From assembly GCA_900547615.1 (NCBI GenBank), contig URHH01000001.1, positions 10,408 to 74,407 on the forward strand: a DNA stretch of 64,000 nucleotides. Reading direction: 5' to 3'. The translations under genes and the position numbers were made by a program. The stretch comes from an uncultured Blautia sp. Lineage in GTDB: Bacteria > Bacillota > Clostridia > Lachnospirales > Lachnospiraceae. Below the pieces are notes generated by a model. The model was not told the DNA's origin and searched no databases. It saw only the letters and a list, made by a program, of their open reading frames with translations. Shown one piece after another: positions 54,819 through 63,420 of the stretch (the first letter of the stretch is position 1; each line of letters starts with the position of its first letter).

Positions 54819-54847
54819 TTGAATAGTGTACAGTTTCTGTGTATGAT
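54819..54847 (+). promoter_or_regulatory. Promoter of the ECF S component gene
   Basis: TTGAAT (54819-54824), 17-nt spacer, TATGAT (54842-54847). It lies immediately downstream of the palindromic element. Confidence 0.72.
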
Positions 54848-54875
54848 AACGGTAACATTTAAGGAAAGGCAGTGA

Positions 54876-55484
54876 ATGATTATGAACAAACAAAATGCTA
54901 CTATTATGAAACTGGCGGAAACTGCACTTCTTGCAGCCCTCTGCTTTGTATCCTTTACTTTTTTACAGATTAAAATCCCGATTCCCGGAGGAGACGCTAC
55001 TTCTCTCCATATTGGAAATGCCTTTTGTGTAATGGGCGCTCTTCTTCTTGGCGGCTGGTATGGTGGGCTTGCTGGCGCGATTGGAATGACAATTGCAGAC
55101 TTAATGGATCCGGTTTATATTACTGTCGCACCAAAAACTTTTATACTGAAGCTTTGTATCGGACTGATAACCGGTCTTGTTGCCCACAAGATTGCGAAAA
55201 TCAACGAAAACCAGGACAAAAAATACGTATTTAAATGGAGCGTGATTGCTTCTGTTGCAGGTCTCGGCTTTAATGTAATTGCCGATCCTGTTGTTGGATA
55301 CTTCTACAAAAGACTGATCCTCGGACAGCCTCAGGAAATGGCAGATGTTCTTGCAAAAATGAGCGCTGCTGCTACCCTTGTAAATGCAGTCGTATCTGTT
55401 GTTCTTGTAGCTTTCCTCTACAATGCAGTACGCCCGGCATTTATCAGAATGCAGATTATACACGTGAAGCCGAAGCAGGCGTAA
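54876..55484 (+). CDS. ECF transporter S component
   Basis: A 202-residue membrane protein with six hydrophobic segments. The start ETALLAALCFVSFTFLQIKIPIPGG and the GNAFCVMGALLLGGWYGGLAGAIGM segment are typical of energy-coupling-factor substrate-binding (S) subunits. These bind a vitamin or cofactor and use a shared EcfAAT energising module, not encoded here. The usual vitamin riboswitches were not seen upstream, so the cargo is unassigned. AAAGG lies 6 nt before the ATG at 54876; an ATG two codons on is also possible. Confidence 0.88.
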   Translation: MIMNKQNATIMKLAETALLAALCFVSFTFLQIKIPIPGGDATSLHIGNAFCVMGALLLGGWYGGLAGAIGMTIADLMDPVYITVAPKTFILKLCIGLITGLVAHKIAKINENQDKKYVFKWSVIASVAGLGFNVIADPVVGYFYKRLILGQPQEMADVLAKMSAAATLVNAVVSVVLVAFLYNAVRPAFIRMQIIHVKPKQA

Positions 55485-55487
55485 TCT

Positions 55488-55525
55488 AAAAAAGGAGAAT
55501 GACGCAGCCGCCATTCTCCTTTTTT
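55488..55525. terminator. Bidirectional terminator
   Basis: A perfect 14-bp stem (55488-55501 with 55512-55525) whose outer bases supply the U tracts in both directions. It serves the ECF gene and the convergent DUF1002 gene. Confidence 0.93.
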
Positions 55526-55537
55526 ATGTCTTTCCAT

Positions 55538-57094
55538 TTATTCTGTCGGATAAGTTTCTTCTGTTCCCTCCGGAATTTCTTCTGTTCCTTCTGTAGTCTG
55601 CTCTGCCGGCTCTTCTGTTGCTTCGCCGTTTTCTGCCGTCTCATCTGTAAAGGTTGTCTCTCCATAAAGATTCTCGAAAAATTTCAGAGTATCATGATAG
55701 AGAAGCTCTCTGTCCTCCTGCGCTACATCTGCAAGAATATCGGCTGCCGCCTCTTCCTCTGTTTTTTCCGGCTGCTCAATATTGAAAATCTCTTTCAGTT
55801 TTTCATTCATCATATTCAGCTCAACACTGATATATTGTTCCATTCCTGTCGGAATATAAGAACCTGTTCCCTCTGTCAGAATCTGATAATAAGTTTCTTC
55901 TACTTTCTGAGAAAGAAGCGCGCCTGTTTCTGCATCGAGCACTGCAGAAGGAGTGAATCCTTCTCCCATTGCTGCAAGAAGAGCTTCTGTGTTGCCTTCA
56001 TATTCTCCTGTACAAAATTCCTTTACAGCATCATACTGGGACTGTGCCTGCTCGCTGAGGGCAGCCTCGCCTGTTCCTTCTTCCGGTACGGTTTCTCCCT
56101 CTGTTCCTTCTTCTCCCGGAATTTCCTCTACAACACCGTCCTCATTTGTCTCCGGTTCTACCGTAGCCTCCGGATCTTCCTCTGTCATTGTTTCTTCTTC
56201 CACAGGCTCTTCTGTAGAACTTGTAGGTACATCTTCTCCCAGAATGCTTTCATCTACATCACTGAGAATACTGTCCTGATCCACAACATCTGTTTCGCTT
56301 TCTGTTTCCTCAGAAACTTCTCCTGATACATTTTCCTCAACACGTTCCAGTGTTTCCTGCATATCCTCATAATTGTAATTCTGCTGGGCAATCTGCTCAA
56401 GAAGGGAAACAATTTTGTCCATCTGCTCGGAATCTACTGTTACATTATTCTGCTGAGCTATATTAAATACAATATTGTAAATCTCATTTGCATCCTGGAC
56501 ATTATTCTGGATAACTTCCATTTTTGCCTGATTGATTACAGTAGTGGCGTCATTTTTTCCAACCTGGTCTGCAAGATTTCCTGTAACTACCATCTCCTCT
56601 GTTGCAATCTCTTTCTTTGTCTCGTCCAGTTTTTCACCACTGGCAGCCTCGTATGCCATCTGAATACCTGTGAGCGCCCCTGTTCCGGATACCTCGAACG
56701 GGCAGGCAGCTACCACCTCACAGTTTTTTACTCCTGATGTGGACAGTGTCGTTGCAATCATATTTCCTGTTACCCAGTTTAAGTTTGCAGTGCGCACACG
56801 GATTCCACCTGACTGTGTAGGCTTTACATAAGCGCAGCTTACTGTCCTTGTTCCAATCTGCTCGAGAGGCACATAAGAGCTTAAATGATCTCTCTCGTCC
56901 TGGTTTGTGATTGTTAAAATCTGCACCTCGTCTGCACTTGTTTTAAAGTACTTCATCATAGTCTGTTTCTGTGCTTCTGTTAAATCTGCCCCAAGAGTTA
57001 CCACCTTCATACCGTCTGCCATTGCAGGAACAACGCTTCCCAAACTTAAACATGCACTTAAAAGAACCGCACCCAGTAATTTACTTTTTCTCAT
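55538..57094 (-). CDS. Secreted DUF1002-family protein with acidic linker
   Basis: A 518-residue exported protein. Signal peptide of about 26 residues (ending AMA), then a DUF1002 (YpuA-like) domain (about 27-270, including VVTLGADLTEAQKQTMMKYF and FEVSGTGALTGIQMAYEAASG), a Glu/Thr/Pro-rich acidic linker (about 285-355), a helical region (about 360-480) and an acidic tail. The start at 57094 has AGGAGG upstream; the in-frame region above it belongs to a MATE remnant in another frame. Function of DUF1002 proteins is unknown. No sorting signal is present. Confidence 0.9.
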   Translation of the reverse strand: MRKSKLLGAVLLSACLSLGSVVPAMADGMKVVTLGADLTEAQKQTMMKYFKTSADEVQILTITNQDERDHLSSYVPLEQIGTRTVSCAYVKPTQSGGIRVRTANLNWVTGNMIATTLSTSGVKNCEVVAACPFEVSGTGALTGIQMAYEAASGEKLDETKKEIATEEMVVTGNLADQVGKNDATTVINQAKMEVIQNNVQDANEIYNIVFNIAQQNNVTVDSEQMDKIVSLLEQIAQQNYNYEDMQETLERVEENVSGEVSEETESETDVVDQDSILSDVDESILGEDVPTSSTEEPVEEETMTEEDPEATVEPETNEDGVVEEIPGEEGTEGETVPEEGTGEAALSEQAQSQYDAVKEFCTGEYEGNTEALLAAMGEGFTPSAVLDAETGALLSQKVEETYYQILTEGTGSYIPTGMEQYISVELNMMNEKLKEIFNIEQPEKTEEEAAADILADVAQEDRELLYHDTLKFFENLYGETTFTDETAENGEATEEPAEQTTEGTEEIPEGTEETYPTE

Positions 57095-57180
57095 AGCTTC
57101 CGCTCCTCCTTGTGAAATATCTCCTTGATGAATCCCATTATAACATACTTTTCTCTTTATCTGTAATCTATATTTGAATT

Positions 57181-57480
57181 TTATTTCAGGCATGCTCCCT
57201 GTCCGGCAGAAAATTCCTTTCTCTTTTTCAAAAATATCACCACACAGATAATTGCGGATAAAAGAGAACCTGCCGGCGCTGCCAGCCCCATCGGGTAAAG
57301 CGTATCTGAAAACATAACAGATGCCAGGTATGCCCCCGGAACACGTATCAGAATAATGGACGTTACATTCTGCATAAAAGAAAGCCCCGAAAATCCATAG
57401 GCACAGAAATATCCGCTGAAACAAAAATGAATGCCCGCAACAATGCAGTCAAATACATATGCTTTTAAAAAGGACCTTCC
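57181..57480 (-). pseudogene. C-terminal remnant of a second MATE efflux gene
   Basis: Directly after the TAG of the intact MATE gene the same reading frame continues for about 100 codons with GRSFLKAYVFDCIVAG, CFSGYFCAYG and LYPMGLAAPAGSLLS, the last three membrane helices and tail of a MATE transporter. No start codon or ribosome site precedes it and the N-terminal 340 residues are missing. It is most simply the scar of a deletion between two tandem MATE paralogues. An ATG at 57375 lies inside it but would give only 64 residues. Confidence 0.8.
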
Positions 57481-58812
57481 CTACGCTTCCTTTTGTAAGC
57501 TCCTTTTCCACACTCTTTTCCCCCTTCCATAAAGAATCACTCCGATTACAGCCACAACAAGCTCTGTTGCCGGAAATGCCAGCCAGAGCCCCGTCGCCTC
57601 AAATAACACGGAAAGAAGAAACGCCATTGGGATAATCAGAAGAAATCCTCTCATAAAAGAAATAATATTTGCAGGCTTTGGTACGTCCGTAGAAGTAAAA
57701 TACACCATATTTACAATATTAAATCCTGCAAAGGCACACGCTGTAAAATAAAGCTTCATTCCGTAAACTGCAATTTTCTGAAGTTCTCTGTTTCCCTCGC
57801 TGTTAAATACAGCCGCAATTCCCTCTGCCCATATAAAAATGCCAACATATATTATAATAGAAAGAACTCCTACAGTACAAAGGGCATAATGATAAATTTT
57901 CTGAATTTCCCTTCTTTTTCCCACTCCGTAATACCGGCTGATAAGAGGCTGGATTCCCTGAGAAATTCCGTTAAAAACGGATACCACCACAAGAGAAATA
58001 TTCGCCACTACTCCATAGGCAGCCACACCTGTATTCCCTTTTAAATCTAGCATAATCAGGTTAAATACAATAATTACAATTCCCGATGAAAGTTCTGTTA
58101 CAAAAGAAGGCACGCCGCTTCCAAGGATTTTTCCCGGAAAACCGTTTCCAAAACTGTTTTTTACGAAATGGAACCCGTTTTTCTTCTTTATAAAAAACCG
58201 TGCAAGCACACAGAGGCTGATAACCGGTGCAAGGCTGGTTGCCACAACAGCGCCGAGCATTCCCATATGGAACGGAAAAATAAAAATATAATCCAGAATA
58301 ATATTGGAAAAGCTTCCTGCCAGCATCGCCGCCATAGATCTTTGCGGTTCTCCGTCGTTTCGCACAAAACACAGAATAATGTTATTCATCATAAACGCGG
58401 GAGAACAGATAAGAAGCACGCGAAGATACGTACGGCACATTTCAAAGGTCTCCTCTGTTCCTCCAAGAAGCCGCGTAATTCCCGATGAGGCAAAAAGCCC
58501 AAGTAAAATAAACAGAACCGCAAAGCCCCCTGCCATAAAAATCACGTTGGAAAAAATCTGATTTCCTTTTTCTGTATGCCCCTGGCTTTTTGCCATCGAA
58601 TATCTTGTCGCCCCGCCCATTCCAAGCATCATACCGGTTCCGTGGATCAGGCTGTATACGGGAATGGCAAGATTTAAAGCTGCAAGACCGCTGCTTCCAA
58701 GCCCAAGCGCCACGAAATACGTATCCGCCAGAATATAGCAGGACAGGCCGATCATGCCAAGTACATTGAGAATTGTGTACTTTCCGTATTGTTTCAAACA
58801 GTTTTCTTTCAT
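57481..58812 (-). CDS. MATE-family efflux transporter (MepA-like)
   Basis: A 443-residue membrane protein with twelve predicted helices in two related halves. Typical segments are GLSCYILADTYFVALGLG, IPVYSLIHGTGMMLGMGG and GISQGIQPLISRYYG. Such pumps use Na+ or H+ gradients to export cationic drugs or metabolites. The gene is complete and divergent from the chromate transporter genes. Its stop is followed in frame by the remnant of a second MATE gene. The substrate is unknown. Confidence 0.93.
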   Translation of the reverse strand: MKENCLKQYGKYTILNVLGMIGLSCYILADTYFVALGLGSSGLAALNLAIPVYSLIHGTGMMLGMGGATRYSMAKSQGHTEKGNQIFSNVIFMAGGFAVLFILLGLFASSGITRLLGGTEETFEMCRTYLRVLLICSPAFMMNNIILCFVRNDGEPQRSMAAMLAGSFSNIILDYIFIFPFHMGMLGAVVATSLAPVISLCVLARFFIKKKNGFHFVKNSFGNGFPGKILGSGVPSFVTELSSGIVIIVFNLIMLDLKGNTGVAAYGVVANISLVVVSVFNGISQGIQPLISRYYGVGKRREIQKIYHYALCTVGVLSIIIYVGIFIWAEGIAAVFNSEGNRELQKIAVYGMKLYFTACAFAGFNIVNMVYFTSTDVPKPANIISFMRGFLLIIPMAFLLSVLFEATGLWLAFPATELVVAVIGVILYGRGKRVWKRSLQKEA

Positions 58813-58924
58813 TTTCCTTTCCTCCTGATAATAAACGCTTCTATCCTATCAAAGATAAAAGAAAAAGGCAAGACCGCCGCTTATCATCATAAATATATCT
58901 TATCATTAAATCAAAATTGATTAT

Positions 58925-58953
58925 TTTACATTATAAAATTTTCAATGTATGAT
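58925..58953 (+). promoter_or_regulatory. Promoter of the split chromate transporter operon
   Basis: TTTACA (58925-58930), 17-nt spacer, TATGAT (58948-58953). The in-frame ATG at 58949 lies inside the -10 box, which rules it out as the start codon of the first gene. Confidence 0.72.
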
Positions 58954-59008
58954 AGCAGAAGACAAAAACACATCACACATTTATTTATTTAAAGAGGAGG
59001 ATTTCATT

Positions 59009-59593
59009 TTGAAAAAAGATCTTACCCCCAAAACCTTATGGACACTTTTTAAGTCCATGTTCGTATTAAGCGCCTGCACCTTTGGCGGCGGCTTTGTCAT
59101 TGTCTCTCTTATGAAAAAGAAATTCGTAGAAGAACTGAAATGGCTGGAAGAAGACGAAATGCTGGACATTACAGCGATTACCCAGTCCTCTCCCGGTCCT
59201 CTTCCTGTAAACGCATCCGTAATCATCGGCTACCGCATGAGCGGTATCCTGGGTTCTGTTGTCGCTGTTCTCGGAACCATTCTTCCCCCGATGGTGATCA
59301 TCTCTCTCATCTGTGTATTTTATACACAATTCCGGGAAAACCGTTACATTTCCATTGCGCTGCAGGTTATGAGAGCCGGTGTTGCCGCTGTCATTCTCGA
59401 TGTTACCTGGAATCTTGCAAAAAATGTATGGAACAGCCGCTCTGTATTTTATATTCTTCTCATGGCAGTCTCTTTTCTTGCGACGTGCTTCATGGGAATC
59501 GGAGCCATGTACATTATTCTTACCTGCCTTGCGATCGGAGTGGCAGACGCAGTATATGACGTGATGAAAAAGAAAGGAGACTGGAACAAATGA
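59009..59593 (+). CDS. chrA: Chromate transporter family protein, half 1
   Basis: A 194-residue membrane protein, one half of a split CHR-family transporter. Signatures are TFGGGFVIV, FVEELKWLEEDEMLD, ITQSSPGPLPVNASVIIGYRMSG. The start is TTG at 59009 with a strong AGGAGG 8 nt upstream. The two halves pair, as inverted repeats, to form one carrier. Chromate export is known for some members; in gut anaerobes the true anion may differ. It overlaps the second half by 4 nt. Confidence 0.9.
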   Translation: MKKDLTPKTLWTLFKSMFVLSACTFGGGFVIVSLMKKKFVEELKWLEEDEMLDITAITQSSPGPLPVNASVIIGYRMSGILGSVVAVLGTILPPMVIISLICVFYTQFRENRYISIALQVMRAGVAAVILDVTWNLAKNVWNSRSVFYILLMAVSFLATCFMGIGAMYIILTCLAIGVADAVYDVMKKKGDWNK

Positions 59594-60177
59594 CACTTTT
59601 GATTAAATTATTCTTTTCCTTTATGCAAGTAGGGCTCTTCTCTGTAGGAGGAGGGTACGCAGCCATCCCTCTCATTCAGGATCAGATTGTAAATATTCAC
59701 GGACTTATGACTATGGACGAGTTTTCTGATCTGATCACCATAGCAGAAATGACTCCCGGCCCTATTTCCATTAATTCCTCTACTTTTGTGGGAACAAGGC
59801 TGGCCGGACCGGGAGGTGCTGTCCTCTGTACACTTGGCTGCATCATTCCTTCTTTTATCATCTGCCTGACACTGGCTCACTTTTACTATAAGTACCGCTC
59901 CTTTTCAGGCGTGCAGAAGGTTCTTTCAGCCCTTCGCCCTGCCGTTGTTGCTCTGATCGGCTCTGCCGGTATTTCTATCCTGACTCTGGCGCTTTTCGAT
60001 GCAAGCCTGGAAAATATAGCTCTTCCTGATTTTCGGCCTGTAGAATTTATCATCTTCGCAGTATGTCTCTTCCTTCTTCGCAAATATCAGGAAAAAATGA
60101 GCGCTGTAAAAATCATTCTTGGCTCCGGTGTTGTGGGAACGGTTGTATATCTTATCCTGGGAGCACTTCCTCTTTAA
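59590..60177 (+). CDS. chrA: Chromate transporter family protein, half 2
   Basis: A 195-residue partner of the upstream half. It has FSVGGGYAAIPLIQDQIV, MTMDEFSDLITIAEMTPGPISINSSTFVGTR in segments, and six hydrophobic stretches. Start overlaps the first gene by 4 nt, so the halves are made in equal amounts. A 10-bp hairpin follows at 60181-60202. Confidence 0.92.
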   Translation: MTLLIKLFFSFMQVGLFSVGGGYAAIPLIQDQIVNIHGLMTMDEFSDLITIAEMTPGPISINSSTFVGTRLAGPGGAVLCTLGCIIPSFIICLTLAHFYYKYRSFSGVQKVLSALRPAVVALIGSAGISILTLALFDASLENIALPDFRPVEFIIFAVCLFLLRKYQEKMSAVKIILGSGVVGTVVYLILGALPL

Positions 60178-60180
60178 CAA

Positions 60181-60202
60181 AGAATCTCGCTTGCGAGATT
60201 CT
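60181..60202 (+). terminator. Hairpin after the chromate transporter operon
   Basis: A perfect 10-bp stem (AGAATCTCGC/GCGAGATTCT) with a 2-nt loop. It has no strong U tract, so terminator function is probable but not certain. Confidence 0.55.
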
Positions 60203-60225
60203 TATGCAGCGAGTTACTTTAGCAT

Positions 60226-60252
60226 AAAAAACGCCAGCCGATCATCGACTGA
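60226..60252 (-). terminator. Terminator of the pfl operon
   Basis: On the minus strand GTCAGTCGAT pairs with ATCGGCTGGC over 10 positions including two G-U pairs, followed by six U residues. Confidence 0.85.
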
Positions 60253-60260
60253 CGAAATTT

Positions 60261-60992
60261 TTATTTCTGAATCCCAAGAATCCTCTCTGCATTTTCGATG
60301 CGCTCCTTTGTTGGAGGCTCAATGCCTTCCAGAGGATAGGCAAATCCAAGCTCTTTCCACTTATACGCTCCAAGCGTATGGTATGGAAGGATTTCTGTTT
60401 TTTCTACATTGTGAAGGGAGTGGATAAACTCTGAAAGTTCCCTTAAATATTCATCACTATCTGTACGCTCCGGCACAAGAACATGACGAATCCATACGGG
60501 CTTTTTGATTTCGTCCAGGTATCTGGCAAAATCCAGAATATTGTCATTTGCCTGACCGGTAAGAGCCTTATGTTTTTCCCCGTTAATGTGCTTAATATCC
60601 AGCATCACAAGATCTGTGTATTTCATAAGCTCCTGAAGCTTTCCGAAAAACGGCTCTTCCCTTGTAAACGGACTTCCGCTCGTATCGATCGTTGTATGAA
60701 TGCCCTGTTCTTTTGCCTGGCGGAAGAGTTCCAGTAAAAAATCAATCTGGAGAAGGGGTTCTCCACCCGTTACGGTGATTCCCCCCTCATTTCCCCAGTA
60801 TGCACGGTAACGCACCGCTTTTTTCAGCAGCTCTTCCGGTGTATACTTTGTCCCTGCTGACATTTTCCAGGTATCCGGATTGTGGCAGAACTGGCAGCGC
60901 ATACTGCAGCCTGCAAGAAAAATCACAAATCTCACTCCCGGTCCGTCAACAGAACCAAAGCTTTCCAGCGAATGTACATATCCTGCTGTCAC
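60261..60992 (-). CDS. pflA: Pyruvate formate-lyase activating enzyme
   Basis: A 243-residue radical SAM enzyme. The [4Fe-4S] motif is CSMRCQFCHNPDTW, with SFGSVDGPGVRFVIFLAGC before it and VTGGEPLLQ after it. It installs the glycyl radical on PflB. The start is GTG at 60992: AAGGAG lies 6 nt upstream and overlaps the pflB stop, and the resulting N-terminus TAGYVHSLESFG matches the family. A longer reading from 61052 would run inside pflB and is rejected. Confidence 0.95.
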   Translation of the reverse strand: MTAGYVHSLESFGSVDGPGVRFVIFLAGCSMRCQFCHNPDTWKMSAGTKYTPEELLKKAVRYRAYWGNEGGITVTGGEPLLQIDFLLELFRQAKEQGIHTTIDTSGSPFTREEPFFGKLQELMKYTDLVMLDIKHINGEKHKALTGQANDNILDFARYLDEIKKPVWIRHVLVPERTDSDEYLRELSEFIHSLHNVEKTEILPYHTLGAYKWKELGFAYPLEGIEPPTKERIENAERILGIQK

Positions 60993-61002
60993 TGTTTTCT
61001 CC

Positions 61003-63255
61003 TTACATGGACTCATGGCAGGTTCTGGCGATAACGTCCATCTGCTGCTCACGTGTCAGGTCGATGAATTTTACTGCATAACCGGATACACGGATTGTAA
61101 AGTTTGCATATTCCGGTTTTTCCGGGTGATTCATTGCGTCGATCAGTTTTTCTGTTCCGAATACATTCACATTCAGATGATGTGCGCCCTGATCAAAGTA
61201 ACCATCCATTACGTTTACAAGGTTATTTGTACGTTCCTCATCGTCATGTCCAAGAGCTCCCGGGCTGATTGTCTGTGTATTGGAAATACCGTCAAGAGCC
61301 AGCTCATATGGAAGTTTTGCAACAGAGTTTAAGGATGCAAGAAGACCGTTTTTCTCTGCTCCGTAAGATGGGTTCGCACCTGGTGCAAGCGGCTCTCCAA
61401 GCTTTCTTCCGTCCGGAAGGCTTCCTGTTGCCTTACCGTAAACTACGTTTGATGTAATCGTAAGAATGGAAGTAGTCGGCTCGGAATCTCTGTATGTGTG
61501 GCACTTGCTTAATTTGTGCATAAACTTCTTGAGAAGCCAGATTGCAAGGTCGTCTGCACGGTCGTCGTCGTTTCCGTATCTCGGGAATTCTCCCTGTGTA
61601 TCAAAATCTACCGCAACTCCGTCTTCATCACGGATTACTTTTACTTTCGCATATTTAATCGCACTTAAAGAGTCTACTACGTGAGAAAAGCCTGCAATAC
61701 CAGTTGCGAATGTACGTCTTACATCTGTATCAATAAGAGCCATCTCTGCTGCCTCGTAGTTATACTTGTCATGCATGTAGTGGATCATATTTAATGTATC
61801 TACATACAGTTTTGCAAGCCAGTCCATCATCTCGTCATAACGCTCCATTACCTCGTCAAAATCAAGGTATTCGGAAGTGATCGGACGGTATGCCGGTCCT
61901 ACCTGCACTTTTGTCTTCTCGTCAATACCGCCGTTGATCGCGTAAAGAAGACATTTTGCCAGGTTTGCACGAGCTCCGAAGAACTGAATCTCCTTACCAG
62001 TCTGTGTAGCGGAAACACAGCAGCAGATGCTGTAGTCATCTCCCCATACAGGACGCATAACGTCATCGTTCTCGTACTGTACAGAGCTTGTTGTTACAGA
62101 GATGAGAGCTGCGTATTTTTTGAAGTTTTCCGGCAGTCTGGAAGAGTAAAGAACGGTTAAGTTCGGCTCCGGAGACGGTCCCATGTTTTCCAGTGTATGA
62201 AGGAAACGGTAATCGTTCTTTGTTACCATAGAACGTCCGTCCTGTCCAAGACCTGCTACCTCAAGTGTTGCCCATACCGGATCCCCGGAGAACAGTTCAT
62301 TGTAGGAAGGAACACGGGCGAATTTTACCATACGGAATTTCATAACCATGTGGTCTACAAGCTCCTGTGCTTCTTTCTCAGTCAGTGTGCCGTTTTTGAA
62401 ATCTCTTTCCATGTAAATATCAAGGAAAGTAGAAATACGTCCAACGCTCATTGCGGCGCCGTTCTGTGTCTTGATCGCTGCCAGATATCCGAAATACAGC
62501 CACTGAGCTGCCTCTCTTGCATCTTTTGCAGGTTTGGAAATGTCAAATCCATAAACGGCTGCCATTTCTTTCATTTCCTTTAATGCACGGATCTGGTCTG
62601 CGATTTCCTCACGAAGGCGGAAATCTGTACCTTTCATGCCGTGTCTTGCATAACGCTCAAAATCATACTGTTTTTTCTCGATCAGGAAGTCAATTCCGTA
62701 AAGAGCCACACGACGGTAGTCGCCTACAATACGTCCACGTCCGTATGTATCCGGAAGTCCTGTGATGATTTTGTTGTGACGCGCTTTCATCATTTCCGGT
62801 GTATAAATATCAAATACTCCCTGGTTGTGAGTTTTGTGATATTTTGTAAAAATCTCATGAAGCTTTTCGCTCGGCTGATAGCCGTATGTTGTACAAGCCT
62901 TCTCCGCCATATTGATTCCGCCGTAAGGCATGAATGCACGTTTCAGAGGCTTATCTGTCTGAAGTCCTACAACTGTCTCCAGTTCCTTCATGCTTTCATC
63001 AATATATCCAGGGCCATACGCGGTAAGCCCGGAAACAACTTCTGTTTCCATATCAAGAACACCGCCTTTTGCGCGCTCTTCCTTCTGCAGTTCCTGAAGT
63101 CTTCCCCACAGTTTATCTGTTGCCTCTGTCGGTCCTTCAAGGAAAGATGCGTCTCCCTCATACGGTGTGTAGTTGCACTGAATAAAGTCACGCACATCAA
63201 CAGATTCCTGCCAGTTTTTGCCTTTAAATCCTGTCCACTGCTCACGGTTTGCCAT
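61003..63255 (-). CDS. pflB: Formate C-acetyltransferase (pyruvate formate-lyase)
   Basis: A 750-residue glycyl-radical enzyme. The catalytic cysteine pair lies in [13 protein letters not shown], and the glycine radical site is RVSGYAVKF near the C-terminus (about residue 724). It splits pyruvate with CoA to acetyl-CoA and formate, a main route of anaerobic fermentation. Length and sequence are normal. A consensus promoter lies at 63309-63337 and AAGGAGA precedes the ATG. Acetyl-CoA and formate produced here complement the succinate route proposed for the Hdr operon. Confidence 0.97.
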   Translation of the reverse strand: MANREQWTGFKGKNWQESVDVRDFIQCNYTPYEGDASFLEGPTEATDKLWGRLQELQKEERAKGGVLDMETEVVSGLTAYGPGYIDESMKELETVVGLQTDKPLKRAFMPYGGINMAEKACTTYGYQPSEKLHEIFTKYHKTHNQGVFDIYTPEMMKARHNKIITGLPDTYGRGRIVGDYRRVALYGIDFLIEKKQYDFERYARHGMKGTDFRLREEIADQIRALKEMKEMAAVYGFDISKPAKDAREAAQWLYFGYLAAIKTQNGAAMSVGRISTFLDIYMERDFKNGTLTEKEAQELVDHMVMKFRMVKFARVPSYNELFSGDPVWATLEVAGLGQDGRSMVTKNDYRFLHTLENMGPSPEPNLTVLYSSRLPENFKKYAALISVTTSSVQYENDDVMRPVWGDDYSICCCVSATQTGKEIQFFGARANLAKCLLYAINGGIDEKTKVQVGPAYRPITSEYLDFDEVMERYDEMMDWLAKLYVDTLNMIHYMHDKYNYEAAEMALIDTDVRRTFATGIAGFSHVVDSLSAIKYAKVKVIRDEDGVAVDFDTQGEFPRYGNDDDRADDLAIWLLKKFMHKLSKCHTYRDSEPTTSILTITSNVVYGKATGSLPDGRKLGEPLAPGANPSYGAEKNGLLASLNSVAKLPYELALDGISNTQTISPGALGHDDEERTNNLVNVMDGYFDQGAHHLNVNVFGTEKLIDAMNHPEKPEYANFTIRVSGYAVKFIDLTREQQMDVIARTCHESM

Positions 63256-63308
63256 GATTGGTTCTCCTTAAAATTTATCTTAACTTAGTTTTTTCTGTTC
63301 ACGAGCCA

Positions 63309-63337
63309 AGTATAACATCACGTTAAATAAAAGACAA
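63309..63337 (-). promoter_or_regulatory. Promoter of the pflB-pflA operon
   Basis: Minus strand TTGTCT (63332-63337), 17-nt spacer, TATACT (63309-63314), leader about 45 nt. Confidence 0.8.
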
Positions 63338-63420
63338 TCGATTTTCCGGCTGTTTTGAATTTAATACAATTCTGGACTATGGAAATATAGTTTTGTATTT
63401 TTTTCAGTACAAAATGATAG

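Noticed and set aside
54549..54893. 114-codon minus-strand frame across the palindromic element
   Set aside because: It runs through the inverted repeat and the ECF promoter and has no ribosome site or protein-like composition.
55499..56326. 275-codon plus-strand frame opposite the DUF1002 gene
   Set aside because: Phe/Cys-rich antisense reading of the acidic linker region, and it starts inside a terminator stem.
57094..57424. N-terminal extension of the DUF1002 protein by 110 residues
   Set aside because: The extension has no ribosome site and lies in the wrong frame over the MATE remnant; the internal ATG at 57094 begins a good signal peptide after AGGAGG.
58949..59008. ATG start at 58949 for the first chromate transporter gene
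   Set aside because: That ATG overlaps the predicted -10 box; the TTG at 59009 has AGGAGG at ideal spacing and yields the family length.
61003..61052. ATG-initiated upstream start for pflA inside pflB
   Set aside because: The GTG at 60992 has a consensus ribosome site and gives the conserved family N-terminus.
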